DNA of 50,937 nt from Streptomyces sp. SolWspMP-5a-2 (GCF_900091845.1 NZ_FMCI01000257.1:1-50937), one strand, 5' to 3'; shown: positions 15,413 through 22,768, counted from the first letter of the stretch. Notes: generated by a model from the sequence alone, not told the origin. Made by a program: numbers and translations.

Positions 15413-15895
15413 GTGACCATCATCGCCGTGACCGGACACATGGATCTGACCAGCGACAGCGTGCCGCTGGTTCGCGAAGCACTGCGTGAGACGCTCGCGC
15501 CCTACACCGGCAACTTGACCGGCCTCTCGTGCATCGCCAAGGGCTCCGACAGCCTATTCGCCGATGTCGTCCTGGAGTTGGGCGGCAGTCTGGTGGCCGT
15601 CATCCCGTCACGCGACTACCGGGAAAACAAGGTGCGGCCCGACCACGCAGCTACCTTCGACCGCCTCACGTCGGTCGCGGCCGACGTCGTCGTCCTGGAA
15701 AACGAGTCGGCCAGCCGCGCCGCCTACGAGGACGCGAACCGCATGCTCCTTGACCGCGCCGATCGGCTGGTCGCTGTCTGGAACGGCGAACCCCCGACGG
15801 GCAAGGGTGGCGGCACAGCGGACACCGTCGTCGAGGCGCGCGCGGCGGGGATTCCGATCGACGTCGTATGGCCCGAAGGCGCGGCGAGGGGCTGA
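15413..15895 (+). CDS. SLOG-like Rossmann nucleotide-binding protein
   Basis: GTG 15413 with GAGGAG in the tail of the regulator gene gives 160 residues. The pattern IAVTGHMDL at the N-terminus, then LSCIAKGSDSLFADVVLELG, VAVIPSRDY and RLVAVWNGEPPTGKGG, is that of the SMF/DprA/LOG (SLOG) Rossmann superfamily. Its members bind nucleotides or nucleotide-derived signals and appear in several defence and stress systems. The Gly-rich GSDS and NGEPPTGKGGG loops would hold the ligand. It is coupled to the XRE/TPR regulator, so the two may form a sensor and transcription-factor unit; that is inference. A short decayed paralogue lies at 10693-10758. Confidence 0.72.
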   Translation: MTIIAVTGHMDLTSDSVPLVREALRETLAPYTGNLTGLSCIAKGSDSLFADVVLELGGSLVAVIPSRDYRENKVRPDHAATFDRLTSVAADVVVLENESASRAAYEDANRMLLDRADRLVAVWNGEPPTGKGGGTADTVVEARAAGIPIDVVWPEGAARG

Positions 15896-15918
15896 TCACT
15901 GCCCCCTGCGCCAGATCG

Positions 15919-15952
15919 ATAGGGCTCCCCCCTTTGGGCAGTGGAGCCCTAT
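15919..15952. terminator. Bidirectional terminator hairpin
   Basis: A perfect 10-bp inverted repeat (15919-15928 with 15943-15952) sits between the SLOG-like gene (ends 15895) and the convergent Ro60 vWA remnant (ends 15956). Confidence 0.75.
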
Positions 15953-15955
15953 GGT

Positions 15956-16384
15956 TCAGTGTCCGGCCTGCTCCCACGGCCAGCCTGCGTCATGACCGCG
16001 CGACAGCAGGTCGATCATGGTGAAGGCGGCGTCGCTGAACCCTCCGATCTCGTACCGGCTCTGGCTGGTGTCGAGGGGCCCGGCCGCGTAGCCGGAAGTG
16101 TCCACCGAGAACAGCCGGTCGAACGCGGCGAGGGAACTGAGCACGGAGGCGCCACGGACGACCGGGTGGACGAAGGAGCTGTCGGCGAAGCCCACCAGGT
16201 CGACCGTGCCGCCGGTCCGCTGAGCGGTCACCATCCCGAACAGGGCCGCCACGTCGATGTGCCGGACCTGGCTCTTGCCGGACACCGCGCCGCGCATGGA
16301 CGCGGAGGTGTCGACGAGGAGCAGCGTCCGGCCTGGCAGCGCCGGGACGTTCGCGGCCGATGCGTCGAGTGCCTTCTCCAGGGC
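15956..16384 (-). pseudogene. vWA part of Ro60/Rsr, separated by amber codon and internally deleted
   Basis: This is the in-frame continuation of the TROVE gene after its TAG at 16385-16387, running 142 codons to a TGA. ALEKALDASAANVPALPGRT leads into a vWA first strand, LLLVDTSASM, with an intact DxSxS metal motif. The segment that in family members carries the remaining MIDAS Thr and Asp (GGT..TADAV to VTDEQ) is missing. FDRLFSVD jumps directly to SGYAAGP and then the normal C-terminal helix GGFSDAAFTMIDLL. The jump is in frame and looks like a deletion of roughly 40-60 codons. Reinitiation at ATG 16297 is conceivable, but the metal site would be incomplete. Confidence 0.75.
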
Positions 16385-17449
16385 CTAGCTCCAGCGCAGG
16401 GACGGCGCCGTACGGTACGCGGACAGGAAGCGGTACGGGAACTGCCGGGAGCCCCGTACCTCCTCCGGGTCCGCCAGACGTCCGCAGATCCACTGCGCCG
16501 CCGTGTCGCTGACACCGGCCTCGTCGAAGTTGCGCAGGTTCCGGACCAGGGCCATCAGGCCCACGGAGAGGATGATCGCCTCCCACGCGGCGGCATCCAT
16601 CGGACCCTGAAGCCAGCCGGACAGGGCCTCCCACGTCATTCCCGCGTGCGCCAGGCGCTTCGGGCCGTCCGGTGCCAGGAGCAGCGCCCGACGCTCAGCG
16701 ACAGGGACGGCCGACATCGCGGCGCGGGCGGTCAGCATGTGGTTCGAGGCGGCCGGGACGGCGGTCTCCGGGTGGTGGCGCCGGTCGAGGGCGTAGGCGA
16801 AGAGGTCGCCCTGCCAGGGCTTGTCCGGGTCCGGTGCCGCGTGCACCAGGTTGAGGACGTCGCCGAACCGGTAATCGTGGGAGGCCGTGTCGTACTTCAG
16901 CAGGCTCTTGCCGCTGTAGAGGCGCCGCACTGCGTCGCCGACGCCGCGCTTCAGCGGCTTCGGGATGGCCCGCCCGTACCGGCCGGTCCAGTAGCCGAGC
17001 AGCTCGCCCGGCTCGTCTGCCCGCAGCAGCGCGGCGTTGACCGCCCGCCGGTTCCAGCCGCCTCCGGCCGCCGCCGCGGTGCTGCTGTCGGGCACGAGGT
17101 CTCCGGCCTCCTGGGCGTCGAGGCGCCCCTTGACGAACTCGGCAGCGCCAACCACCGCGGCGGTCCGCATGTTCGCCGCGCCGCGCAACCAGCCGAGCAG
17201 GCCGACCGTCCACGCCGGGTCCTCGACGGCGAGCTGCCGCACCAGGGTGGCGAAGCGGGTGTCGCGGCCCTCGCCGGACTCGTAGAAGGTGTCCTGGCCG
17301 ACCATGTTGGTCACGGCAAGCATGAACAGCTCGCCCCTGGCAGTCCGGACGTGCGTGGCGCCGCCCTCAAAGGTGCTGGTGCGGCCATCGGTCGTGGTGA
17401 CCGGACCACGCGCGACAGGACGAGCGGTGCGGGCGTTGAAGCGGGACAT
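16385..17449 (-). CDS. rsr: TROVE-domain protein (bacterial Ro60/Rsr), ended early by an amber codon
   Basis: From ATG 17449 the product is 354 residues. It begins MSRFNARTARPV and contains ELFMLAVTNMVGQDTFYE, FATLVRQLAVEDPAW and GLLGWLRGAANMRTAAVV, hallmarks of the HEAT-repeat TROVE ring that binds misfolded RNA and Y RNA. Normal Ro60 continues into a vWA domain in the same polypeptide. Here TAG replaces one codon right after SLRWS, and the vWA remnant follows in the same frame. Three YrlA-like RNAs lie just upstream on the same strand, as expected for an rsr locus. The ring may still be made; tethering through the vWA side would be lost unless the amber codon is read through. Confidence 0.85.
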   Translation of the reverse strand: MSRFNARTARPVARGPVTTTDGRTSTFEGGATHVRTARGELFMLAVTNMVGQDTFYESGEGRDTRFATLVRQLAVEDPAWTVGLLGWLRGAANMRTAAVVGAAEFVKGRLDAQEAGDLVPDSSTAAAAGGGWNRRAVNAALLRADEPGELLGYWTGRYGRAIPKPLKRGVGDAVRRLYSGKSLLKYDTASHDYRFGDVLNLVHAAPDPDKPWQGDLFAYALDRRHHPETAVPAASNHMLTARAAMSAVPVAERRALLLAPDGPKRLAHAGMTWEALSGWLQGPMDAAAWEAIILSVGLMALVRNLRNFDEAGVSDTAAQWICGRLADPEEVRGSRQFPYRFLSAYRTAPSLRWS

Positions 17450-17497
17450 GGCGAACCGCTCCGGGGACGTGGGCGGGGAGGCAGGAAGCGCGCGGAG

Positions 17498-17606
17498 GAC
17501 GTCCGAGATCAGGGCGGTGACGCGGCGCCCCCGAAGGGCAACAGGCCCAGGGCGGGTCTGCATGGAATCGAACCACGAAGTACGCGTGACCATCGCACCG
17601 GACGTC
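17498..17606 (-). ncRNA. YrlA-like Y RNA, third copy (degenerate)
   Basis: The ends pair perfectly over eight bases (17606-17599 with 17505-17498). An inner Ro-type helix pairs GGTCACGCG with CGCGTCACC, with one mismatch. A seven-base-loop T-arm (GTGG, loop TTCGATT, CCAT) lies at 17562-17576. The D-arm seen in the other two copies is not recognisable, and the capped stem is replaced by GCCC-TTCGG-GGGC. It ends 48 bases before the TROVE start codon. Confidence 0.55.
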
Positions 17607-17607
17607 G

Positions 17608-17742
17608 GCGCAGGTGCCTCCCGAGATCAAGTCGGTGACGGTGACAAAGCGTCCTGGGCCGCTAGACGACGCCAGCTCACATCGGCGACGGGATTCGAAC
17701 CCGCGTCTCTCTCTTAGCAGGAGAAGTAACCGTTACCTGCGC
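17608..17742 (-). ncRNA. YrlA-like Y RNA, second copy
   Basis: About 135 nt. The terminal stem GCGCAGGT (17742-17735) pairs perfectly with ACCTGCGC (17615-17608). The adjoining helix pairs GGTAACGGT with ACCGTCACC, one mismatch, which fits the Ro-binding stem. Inside is a permuted tRNA-like module: T-arm with TTCGAAT loop (17689-17703), an acceptor-like stem CGCCG/TGGCG closed by an eight-base loop (17687-17670), then a D-arm CGTC/GACG with an AGCGG loop (17668-17650). The order T, capped stem, D is that of YrlA RNAs, not of a tRNA. Confidence 0.75.
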
Positions 17743-17749
17743 ACCGGGA

Positions 17750-17892
17750 GGTGCGATGAAGTTGTGCGCCCAGAGATCAAATCGGCGACGGTCAAAGTGC
17801 TCTGCCGCTGAGCTACGCCGGCCGAAGCCGACGACGGGATTCGAACCCGCGACCCCTCGATTCCAATTCGAAGTAACCGCTGCCTTCGCACC
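17750..17892 (-). ncRNA. YrlA-like Y RNA, first copy
   Basis: About 143 nt. The ends GGTGCGA (17892-17886) and TCGCACC (17756-17750) pair perfectly. GGCAGCGGT then pairs with ACCGTCGCC with one mismatch and one wobble, matching the Y-RNA lower stem. The tRNA-like part is permuted: T-arm with TTCGAAT loop (17835-17849), acceptor-like stem capped by a TTCG tetraloop (17832-17817), and D-arm GCTC/GAGC with an AGCGGCA loop (17813-17799). It is the best-formed of three tandem copies upstream of the TROVE gene. A possible -10 box TATGGT lies just upstream. Confidence 0.8.
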
Positions 17893-17956
17893 TGGACTCG
17901 CATCACCATAGGACCCCAAGTGACCTTGTTCCCAGGGGGTTTTGCTCCGGGCACAC

Positions 17957-18000
17957 AAAAAGGCACCTCTGACGCACACCAACAGGGCGTGCGTCAGAGG
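17957..18000 (-). terminator. Intrinsic terminator
   Basis: On the minus strand a perfect 12-bp stem (18000-17989 with 17977-17966) and 11-base loop are followed by TGCC and five Ts (17961-17957). It is one of the few T-tailed terminators in the window. It insulates the Y-RNA/TROVE unit from anything transcribed upstream, here the 33-residue ORF. Confidence 0.85.
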
Positions 18001-18009
18001 TACAGCAGG

Positions 18010-18111
18010 TCAGAGGTAAGAGGAACGGCGGGGATCGTTCATACGGTCGGCGAGCCGCTCCAACCTCCGTTCGACGCAAGGCAGCAGCAACCGAGGCTTT
18101 TCTCCACTCAT
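18010..18111 (-). CDS. Possible 33-residue peptide gene
   Basis: ATG 18111 opens MSGEKPRLLLPCVERRLERL and ends in RRSSYL, with a stop ten bases before a strong intrinsic terminator. The basic amphipathic stretch VERRLERLADRMNDPRR could form a helix. There is no clear ribosome site, and the frame stays open upstream to 18267, so it may be the tail of a decayed gene. The terminator is the main reason to list it. Confidence 0.3.
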   Translation of the reverse strand: MSGEKPRLLLPCVERRLERLADRMNDPRRSSYL

Positions 18112-18180
18112 GCAGCCGGGCGTAGCGCCGAATGCGCCTGCCGAGTGGCCGCCATCGAGAGGCTGGCCTGTACTGGCGGC

Positions 18181-18613
18181 ATGAACTACATCAGGCAGGC
18201 GGCCCGAACTTTCGCCGCGAGCACCCTCCTGAGCGTGGCGGTCACCGCGACCACCACCTCTGCGCACGCTGTCGCCCCGGGAAGATGATCGCCGCAGCGC
18301 CAGCCATCACCGTTCGGGCTCCGCCGCACACAGCCACTACACCGAAACTCGCTGCACGCACGACGGCGAGTCCACGAGTACGAGGAGACGGGCAGCACCA
18401 CCGACCGACCCACTTCCCTGCTTCAACAGCTCAGGAGACGTCGCCGACCTAGGAGCTGACTTCGAGAATGCCTTCGGTGGATTCGGGTCCGACGGCGGAT
18501 ACGGCGCGAATGGCTATGGGCCAAATGGCGAAGCCTACCTCGGTCCCGCAGGCGAAGGCGGAGGCGGAGGCGGAGGAGAAGACGGCGGAGGCGGAGGCGG
18601 AGGAGGCGCCTGA
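18181..18613 (+). pseudogene. Frameshifted small secreted Gly-rich protein
   Basis: ATG 18181 encodes a clear signal peptide, MNYIRQAARTFAA followed by STLLSVAVTATTTSAHA, but the frame stops at 18288. Shifting by one base after the Pro at about 18276 gives EDDRRSASHHRSGSAAHS and later DLGADFENAFGGFGSDGG, ending in a Gly/Glu tract at 18613. A second change of frame around 18370 is also possible (HEYEETGSTTDRP). The continuity of hydrophilic then Gly-rich sequence after a good signal peptide suggests one former secreted protein broken by one or two indels. A sequencing error in the GGGG/CCCC run at 18276-18282 is the alternative. Confidence 0.4.
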
Positions 18614-18786
18614 TCCGTTAGGCCCGAGCGTTCGAACCTCGCCGCCCCCAAGTACTGCCCCTGAAGCTTGCCATGCGGCACGGGCCCGACATTCATCGCT
18701 TCAGGTGTACTGGCGGCGATGTGGGTCAAGCCCGAGGGTGCGTGGGCTCGACGTGGTGTCGCCGCCTCCCGGCCCCTGCGAGCCGC

Positions 18787-19071
18787 TGGGGAGTTGCGGA
18801 CGACACGATGACGGGCTCCTTGCGCTCGGCTGGCCCGCTCGCGGCGGGCGTCGACCTGCCCAAGATCGCGCCCGCCCCCGACAGACCGCCGACAGATCAC
18901 CACCGGGACCGACACCTCTCCGACGCCCCCGAGGAGTGGCCCCGGCGACACCGGCACAGGCTCGACGTCGTGGCCGTGATCATCCGGGAGGCCGTTCCGG
19001 CCAGGTGCCTTCGGGGGCCATCCGCCCATGCGGACGCCGACCGCGGACCCCCTACCGGGCCGATCGACCGG
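18787..19071. repeat. Right 285-bp direct repeat flanking the accessory island
   Basis: Second copy of the repeat at 10412-10696, same orientation, six substitutions. It carries the first codons of the SDR gene (reading minus) without the rest of that gene. Recombination between the copies would remove about 8.4 kb and leave one copy between the SDR and MFS genes. Confidence 0.95.
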
Positions 19072-19262
19072 CCACCGCGCGATCACTCCCCACCCACACC
19101 CACCCCCGACCCCGCGACCCCGCGACCCCGTCCACGACCCTGCGGCCCGTCCCCGCCTCCGCGGGCCCCCTCCCCGCCCCCACCCCCACGGGTCCCGTCC
19201 GCACCCCCGGGTCCCGTCCTCCACCCCCAGCTCCCGTCCGCGCCCACGTGAGCCGTACCTCC
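19072..19262. other. C-rich, gene-free tract
   Basis: Runs of CCCC and CCCCC spaced by short GAC/GTC words fill this stretch. The minus strand therefore has many G-runs and could form G-quadruplexes. No coding frame or regulatory palindrome is convincing. It directly precedes the promoter of the MFS gene. Confidence 0.5.
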
Positions 19263-19291
19263 TTGCCGCGTCCCCGCCCCTCACCTAGCCT
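19263..19291 (+). promoter_or_regulatory. Promoter of the MFS gene, probably leaderless
   Basis: TTGCCG (19263-19268) and TAGCCT (19286-19291) are 17 bases apart. The GTG start of the MFS gene lies seven bases after the -10 box, so transcription and translation could begin at the same base. No ribosome site is present. Confidence 0.5.
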
Positions 19292-19297
19292 TCTTTT

Positions 19298-20539
19298 GTG
19301 CCGCTAATAAACAAAACCCGCTCGCACAGTGTCGTGCCGGGTACCGCAAGCCACCTCCGCCGCCTCCGCGTGGCCCTCACCCTCTTCTTCGCCCTCGACG
19401 GCTTCGTCTTCGCGGGCTGGGTCGTGCGCATCCCCGCGATCAAGCACCAGATCGGCGCCTCCGCCAGCGCGCTCGGCCTGGCCCTCCTCGGCGTCTCGGC
19501 GGGCGGTGTCATCACGATGACCCTCACCGGCCGCCTCTGCCGCCGCTGGGGCAGCCACCAGGTCACCGTGGTCTGCGCGGTCCTGCTCTCGCTCAGTGTC
19601 GCGCTGCCGCCCCTCACCCACTCCGCGCTCTCCCTCGGCCTGGTGCTGCTGCTGTTCGGCGCGGCGTACGGCGGGATCAACGTCGCCTTCAACAGCGCCG
19701 CCGTCGACCTCGTCGCGGCCCTGCGCCGACCGATCATGCCGAGCTTCCACGCGGCCTTCAGCCTGGGCGCCATGACGGGCGCCGGGCTCGGTGGGCTGGT
19801 CGCCGGGTCCCTGACCCCCACGGAGCACCTGACCGGCCTCGCCGCGATCAGCCTGCTGGTGACGGCGATCGCGGGCCCCGCCCTGATCAGGCTCCGTCCC
19901 GCGGCCCCCGAGCCGCTGTCCGGGCCGTCGTCCGAGCCGCGCGACCCCGGGCAGGCCGCGTCCCGCCGTCCGTCCGCCGGTCGGCGCGGCATCGTCGTCA
20001 CGTTCGGCGTCATCGCCCTCTGCACGGCCTACGGCGAGGGTGCGATGGCCGACTGGGGCGCCCTGCACCTGGAACAGGACCTGGACACCTCGGCCGGGCT
20101 CGCGGCGGCGGGCTACTCGCTCTTCGCGCTCGCCATGACGGCCGGACGGCTCTCCGGGACCGCCCAGTTGATGCGGCTCGGGACGACCCGGGTGATCGTC
20201 CTCGGCGGGGCGACGGCCGCGGCCGGGATGCTGCTCGGCGCGCTCGCGTCGGCGACCTGGGCCGCTCTGCTCGGCTTCGCGGTCGCGGGGTTCGGCCTGG
20301 CCAACCTCTTCCCGGTGGCCATCGAACGGGCGGGCGCGGTGGCGGGCCCGGACGGGGTGGCGATCGCCTCCACCCTCGGATACGGCGGCATGCTGCTGGG
20401 GCCGCCGACGATCGGCTTCATGGCCGACTGGCTCTCCCTGCCCGCCGCCCTGACCAGCGTGGCGATCCTGGCCGCCGCGGCGGCGACCATCGGCTTCACG
20501 ACCCGCGCCGCGACGGGCCGACCGGCCGAGACGCACTGA
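19298..20539 (+). CDS. MFS transporter
   Basis: The 413-residue membrane protein has about twelve hydrophobic segments in two halves separated by a hydrophilic Pro/Ser/Arg loop (about residues 205-230). The first helix carries LFFALDGFVFAGWVVRIPAI, and GRLCRRWG after the second helix resembles the family A-motif loop. The arrangement with a conserved F(A/V)xGWVVRIPAIK stretch is common in the YbjJ/fucose-permease-like branch. The substrate is not evident. The GTG start is seven bases behind a -10 box, so translation is probably leaderless. Its upstream region lies beside the right copy of the island repeat. Confidence 0.82.
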   Translation: MPLINKTRSHSVVPGTASHLRRLRVALTLFFALDGFVFAGWVVRIPAIKHQIGASASALGLALLGVSAGGVITMTLTGRLCRRWGSHQVTVVCAVLLSLSVALPPLTHSALSLGLVLLLFGAAYGGINVAFNSAAVDLVAALRRPIMPSFHAAFSLGAMTGAGLGGLVAGSLTPTEHLTGLAAISLLVTAIAGPALIRLRPAAPEPLSGPSSEPRDPGQAASRRPSAGRRGIVVTFGVIALCTAYGEGAMADWGALHLEQDLDTSAGLAAAGYSLFALAMTAGRLSGTAQLMRLGTTRVIVLGGATAAAGMLLGALASATWAALLGFAVAGFGLANLFPVAIERAGAVAGPDGVAIASTLGYGGMLLGPPTIGFMADWLSLPAALTSVAILAAAAATIGFTTRAATGRPAETH

Positions 20540-20632
20540 CGTCCCGTCATGAACGGTGCGCCGACGGATGGTTGACGCGACGACGGGGCGTACGACCACC
20601 CGCCCGGTCACGCACCCCGCTCAGGGCACCCC

Positions 20633-21463
20633 TCACGGCGCGATCGGCAGCCGCCTCTTGTGCTCCGTCGCCCGGTACCGGCGCACGATCGCCGACGCCG
20701 CTTCCCCGTCGACGGGCCTGCCCTCCAGGAAGTCGTCGATGTGGTCGTAGGTCACCCCGAGCGCGTCCTCGTCGGGCAGCCCGGGGTTGAGGGTCTCCAG
20801 GTCGGCCGTCGGGACCTTGCCGACCAGTTCCGCCGGTGCGCCCAGCGCCTCGGCGACGGCCCGCACCCGCCGCTTGGTGAGCCCGGTCAGCGGGACGACG
20901 TCGGCGGCGCCGTCCCCGAACTTGGTGAAGAAGCCGGAGACCGCCTCGGCCGCGTGGTCGGTGCCGACGACCAGCCCGTCGTGCGCCCCGGCGACCGCGT
21001 ACTGGGCGATCATGCGCTGGCGCGCCTTGATGTTGCCGTGCACGAAGTCCTGGTGGCCCGGGTCCCGGAACACCGTGCCCCCGGCCAGCACCGCCTCCAG
21101 CGCGGCGTCGCTCGCGGGCCGCACGTCGACGGTGTGGACCCGGTCGGCGCGGATGAACTCCAGGGCGAGCCGGGCGTCCTTCTCGTCGGCCTGCACCCCG
21201 TAGGGCAGCCGCATCGCGTGGAACACGGCCTGGTGTCCCGCCGCCCGCGCGCGCTCGACGGCGAGCTGGCACAGCCGCCCGGCCGTCGTGGAATCGACCC
21301 CGCCGCTGATGCCGAGGACCAGCGCGCGCAGCCCCGTGGAGGTCAACTGGTCGGCGAGGAAGGCCACTCGGCGCTCGATCTCCGTCCGCGCGTCGAAGTC
21401 GCGGGTGACCAGCAGGTCCTGGGCGATCGTCTCCTGCACGGACGCGGACTCCTGGTCGGTCAC
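20633..21463 (-). CDS. nadE: NH3-dependent NAD+ synthetase
   Basis: The 276-residue protein is the right length for ammonia-dependent NAD synthetase without the glutaminase domain. The PP-loop ATP motif SGGVDSTTAGRL lies near residue 52. GTDHAAEAVSGFFTKFGDG, which contacts deamido-NAD and ammonia, is near 170, and KRRLPIAP ends the protein as in other NadE. It converts nicotinic acid adenine dinucleotide, ATP and ammonia to NAD in the cytoplasm. GTG 21463 follows AGAGGAGC. The gene stands alone and is divergent from the mycothiol-type gene. Confidence 0.93.
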   Translation of the reverse strand: MTDQESASVQETIAQDLLVTRDFDARTEIERRVAFLADQLTSTGLRALVLGISGGVDSTTAGRLCQLAVERARAAGHQAVFHAMRLPYGVQADEKDARLALEFIRADRVHTVDVRPASDAALEAVLAGGTVFRDPGHQDFVHGNIKARQRMIAQYAVAGAHDGLVVGTDHAAEAVSGFFTKFGDGAADVVPLTGLTKRRVRAVAEALGAPAELVGKVPTADLETLNPGLPDEDALGVTYDHIDDFLEGRPVDGEAASAIVRRYRATEHKRRLPIAP

Positions 21464-21548
21464 GGTGGCTCCTCTGGGTCGCTGGTGGTGCTCATGGGCG
21501 GGACGGTGTCACCTGACATGATCGTCCATCGTCCGGCACACTCGCGCC

Positions 21549-22280
21549 ATGGAGACAGCTGAGTTCGTGCGCACCCTGGACCGCGAGGGCCGGTTGCTGG
21601 CCGTGGCCGCCGAGGAGGCCGGTCCCGGCGCGCGGGTGCCGACCTGCCCGGAGTGGCGGATCGAGGACCTCGTCGGGCACACCGGGGTGGTGCACCGGTG
21701 GGCCACCGCGTTCGTCACCGAGGGGCACACCTCCTCCCGGCCCCTCCCGGCGGCGCCCGGCCTGGACGGCGACGCGCTGTCCGGCTGGTTCCGGCTCGGG
21801 CACCGGCACCTGGTCGACGCGCTGGCCGCGGCCTCCCCCGACCTGGACTGCTGGCACTTCCTGCCCGCTCCCTCGCCGCTCGCCTTCTGGGCGCGCAGAC
21901 AGGCCCACGAGACCTCGATCCACCGGGTGGACGCCGAGTCGGCCCGGCGCGGGACGCCGACCCCGATCGACCCCGCCTTCGCGGCGGACGGCATCGACGA
22001 GGTGCTGCGCGGCTTCCACGGCCGCTCCCACAGCCGGGTCCGCACCGAGGAGCCCCGGGTGCTGCGGGTGCGCACCACGGACGGCGACGGCGCCACGTGG
22101 ACGGTACGGCTCTCCCCCGAGACGCCGGTGACGGAGCGCGGGGACGCGGGGGACGCCGACTGCGAAGTGGCGGGCACGGCGGCGGAGTTGTACCTGGCGC
22201 TGTGGAACCGGGCACCGTTCCCCGCCGTCACCGGCGACACCGCCGTCGCCGGGCTGTGGCGGTCGACGTCGGCGGTGTGA
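21549..22280 (+). CDS. Maleylpyruvate isomerase family (DinB-fold, mycothiol-dependent type) protein
   Basis: The 243-residue protein has the two-part layout of the actinobacterial MDMPI family. An N-terminal four-helix DinB-like domain carries the metal-binding histidines in LVGHTGVVHRWA (about residue 43) and AHETSIHRVDAE (about 118). A smaller C-terminal SCP2-like domain follows, with DADCEVAGTAAELYLALWNR. Known members use mycothiol as cofactor, for example in maleylpyruvate isomerisation, but most are uncharacterised thiol-dependent enzymes. Nothing in the neighbourhood points to gentisate breakdown, so I would not name a substrate. Confidence 0.85.
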   Translation: METAEFVRTLDREGRLLAVAAEEAGPGARVPTCPEWRIEDLVGHTGVVHRWATAFVTEGHTSSRPLPAAPGLDGDALSGWFRLGHRHLVDALAAASPDLDCWHFLPAPSPLAFWARRQAHETSIHRVDAESARRGTPTPIDPAFAADGIDEVLRGFHGRSHSRVRTEEPRVLRVRTTDGDGATWTVRLSPETPVTERGDAGDADCEVAGTAAELYLALWNRAPFPAVTGDTAVAGLWRSTSAV

Positions 22281-22390
22281 GGAGCCGACCGCCCGAACGG
22301 CCGCCCCGGGAAAGGACGTCGGGGACCCCGGGGGTACGGACGCAGGTGGGTAAGTCGCAGGACTCCGCTCCGCGGCGCCCGGTCAGTGCC

Positions 22391-22768
22391 TCAGTCCGCC
22401 AACATCCGCGTGAGCACCGCGCGTTGCACCGGCAGCACCTGGCCGTGCAGCGCGCGGCCCTTCTCCGTCAGCGTGACCCGCACCCCGCGCCGGTCCTCCT
22501 GGCACATGGCACGGGCGACGAGGGCGTCCGTCTCCAGGCGGGCGATGAGGCGGGAGAGCGCGCTCTGGCTGAGGTGGACGCGCTCGGAGATCTCCTGCAC
22601 CCGGAAGCCGCAGGGGTCCGCCGCGAGGACGTCCATCACCTCGAAGTCGCTGCCGCACAGGCCGTGTCGGTGCAGGACCCGGTCAAGCTCGCACTGGGTG
22701 CGCGCGTGCAGCGCGAGGATGTCCCGCCACCGGTCGACGAGCGCCTGCTCGGCCTTCTTCCCCGCCAT
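22391..22768 (-). CDS. MarR-family transcriptional regulator
   Basis: From ATG 22768 the protein has 125 residues. It contains a winged helix with VQEISERVHLSQSALSRLIARL as recognition region and the wing EDRRGVRVTLTEKG. It is short for the family, with a brief C-terminal dimerisation helix ending LTRMLAD. Two cysteines, in HGLCGSDFEVM and AMCQEDRRG, leave room for thiol sensing, though this is speculative. The longer open frame upstream is low complexity and lacks a better start. Possible targets are itself and flanking genes. Confidence 0.82.
   Translation of the reverse strand: MAGKKAEQALVDRWRDILALHARTQCELDRVLHRHGLCGSDFEVMDVLAADPCGFRVQEISERVHLSQSALSRLIARLETDALVARAMCQEDRRGVRVTLTEKGRALHGQVLPVQRAVLTRMLAD

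Noticed and set aside
16385..17593. TROVE start at the first in-frame GTG/ATG upstream (17593)
   Set aside because: The extra 48 codons overlap the third Y RNA and have no family similarity; MSRFN at 17449 is the normal Ro60 beginning.
17680..17860. Ordinary tRNA genes on the minus strand suggested by perfect T-arms
   Set aside because: The D-arms follow rather than precede the T-arms, no anticodon arm is present, and the outer ends form Y-RNA-type stems, so YrlA RNAs explain the signals better.
18535..19284. A 249-codon minus-strand frame over the right repeat and Gly-rich gene
   Set aside because: The translation is Gly/Arg/Pro low complexity, changes character at the repeat boundary and has no ribosome site.
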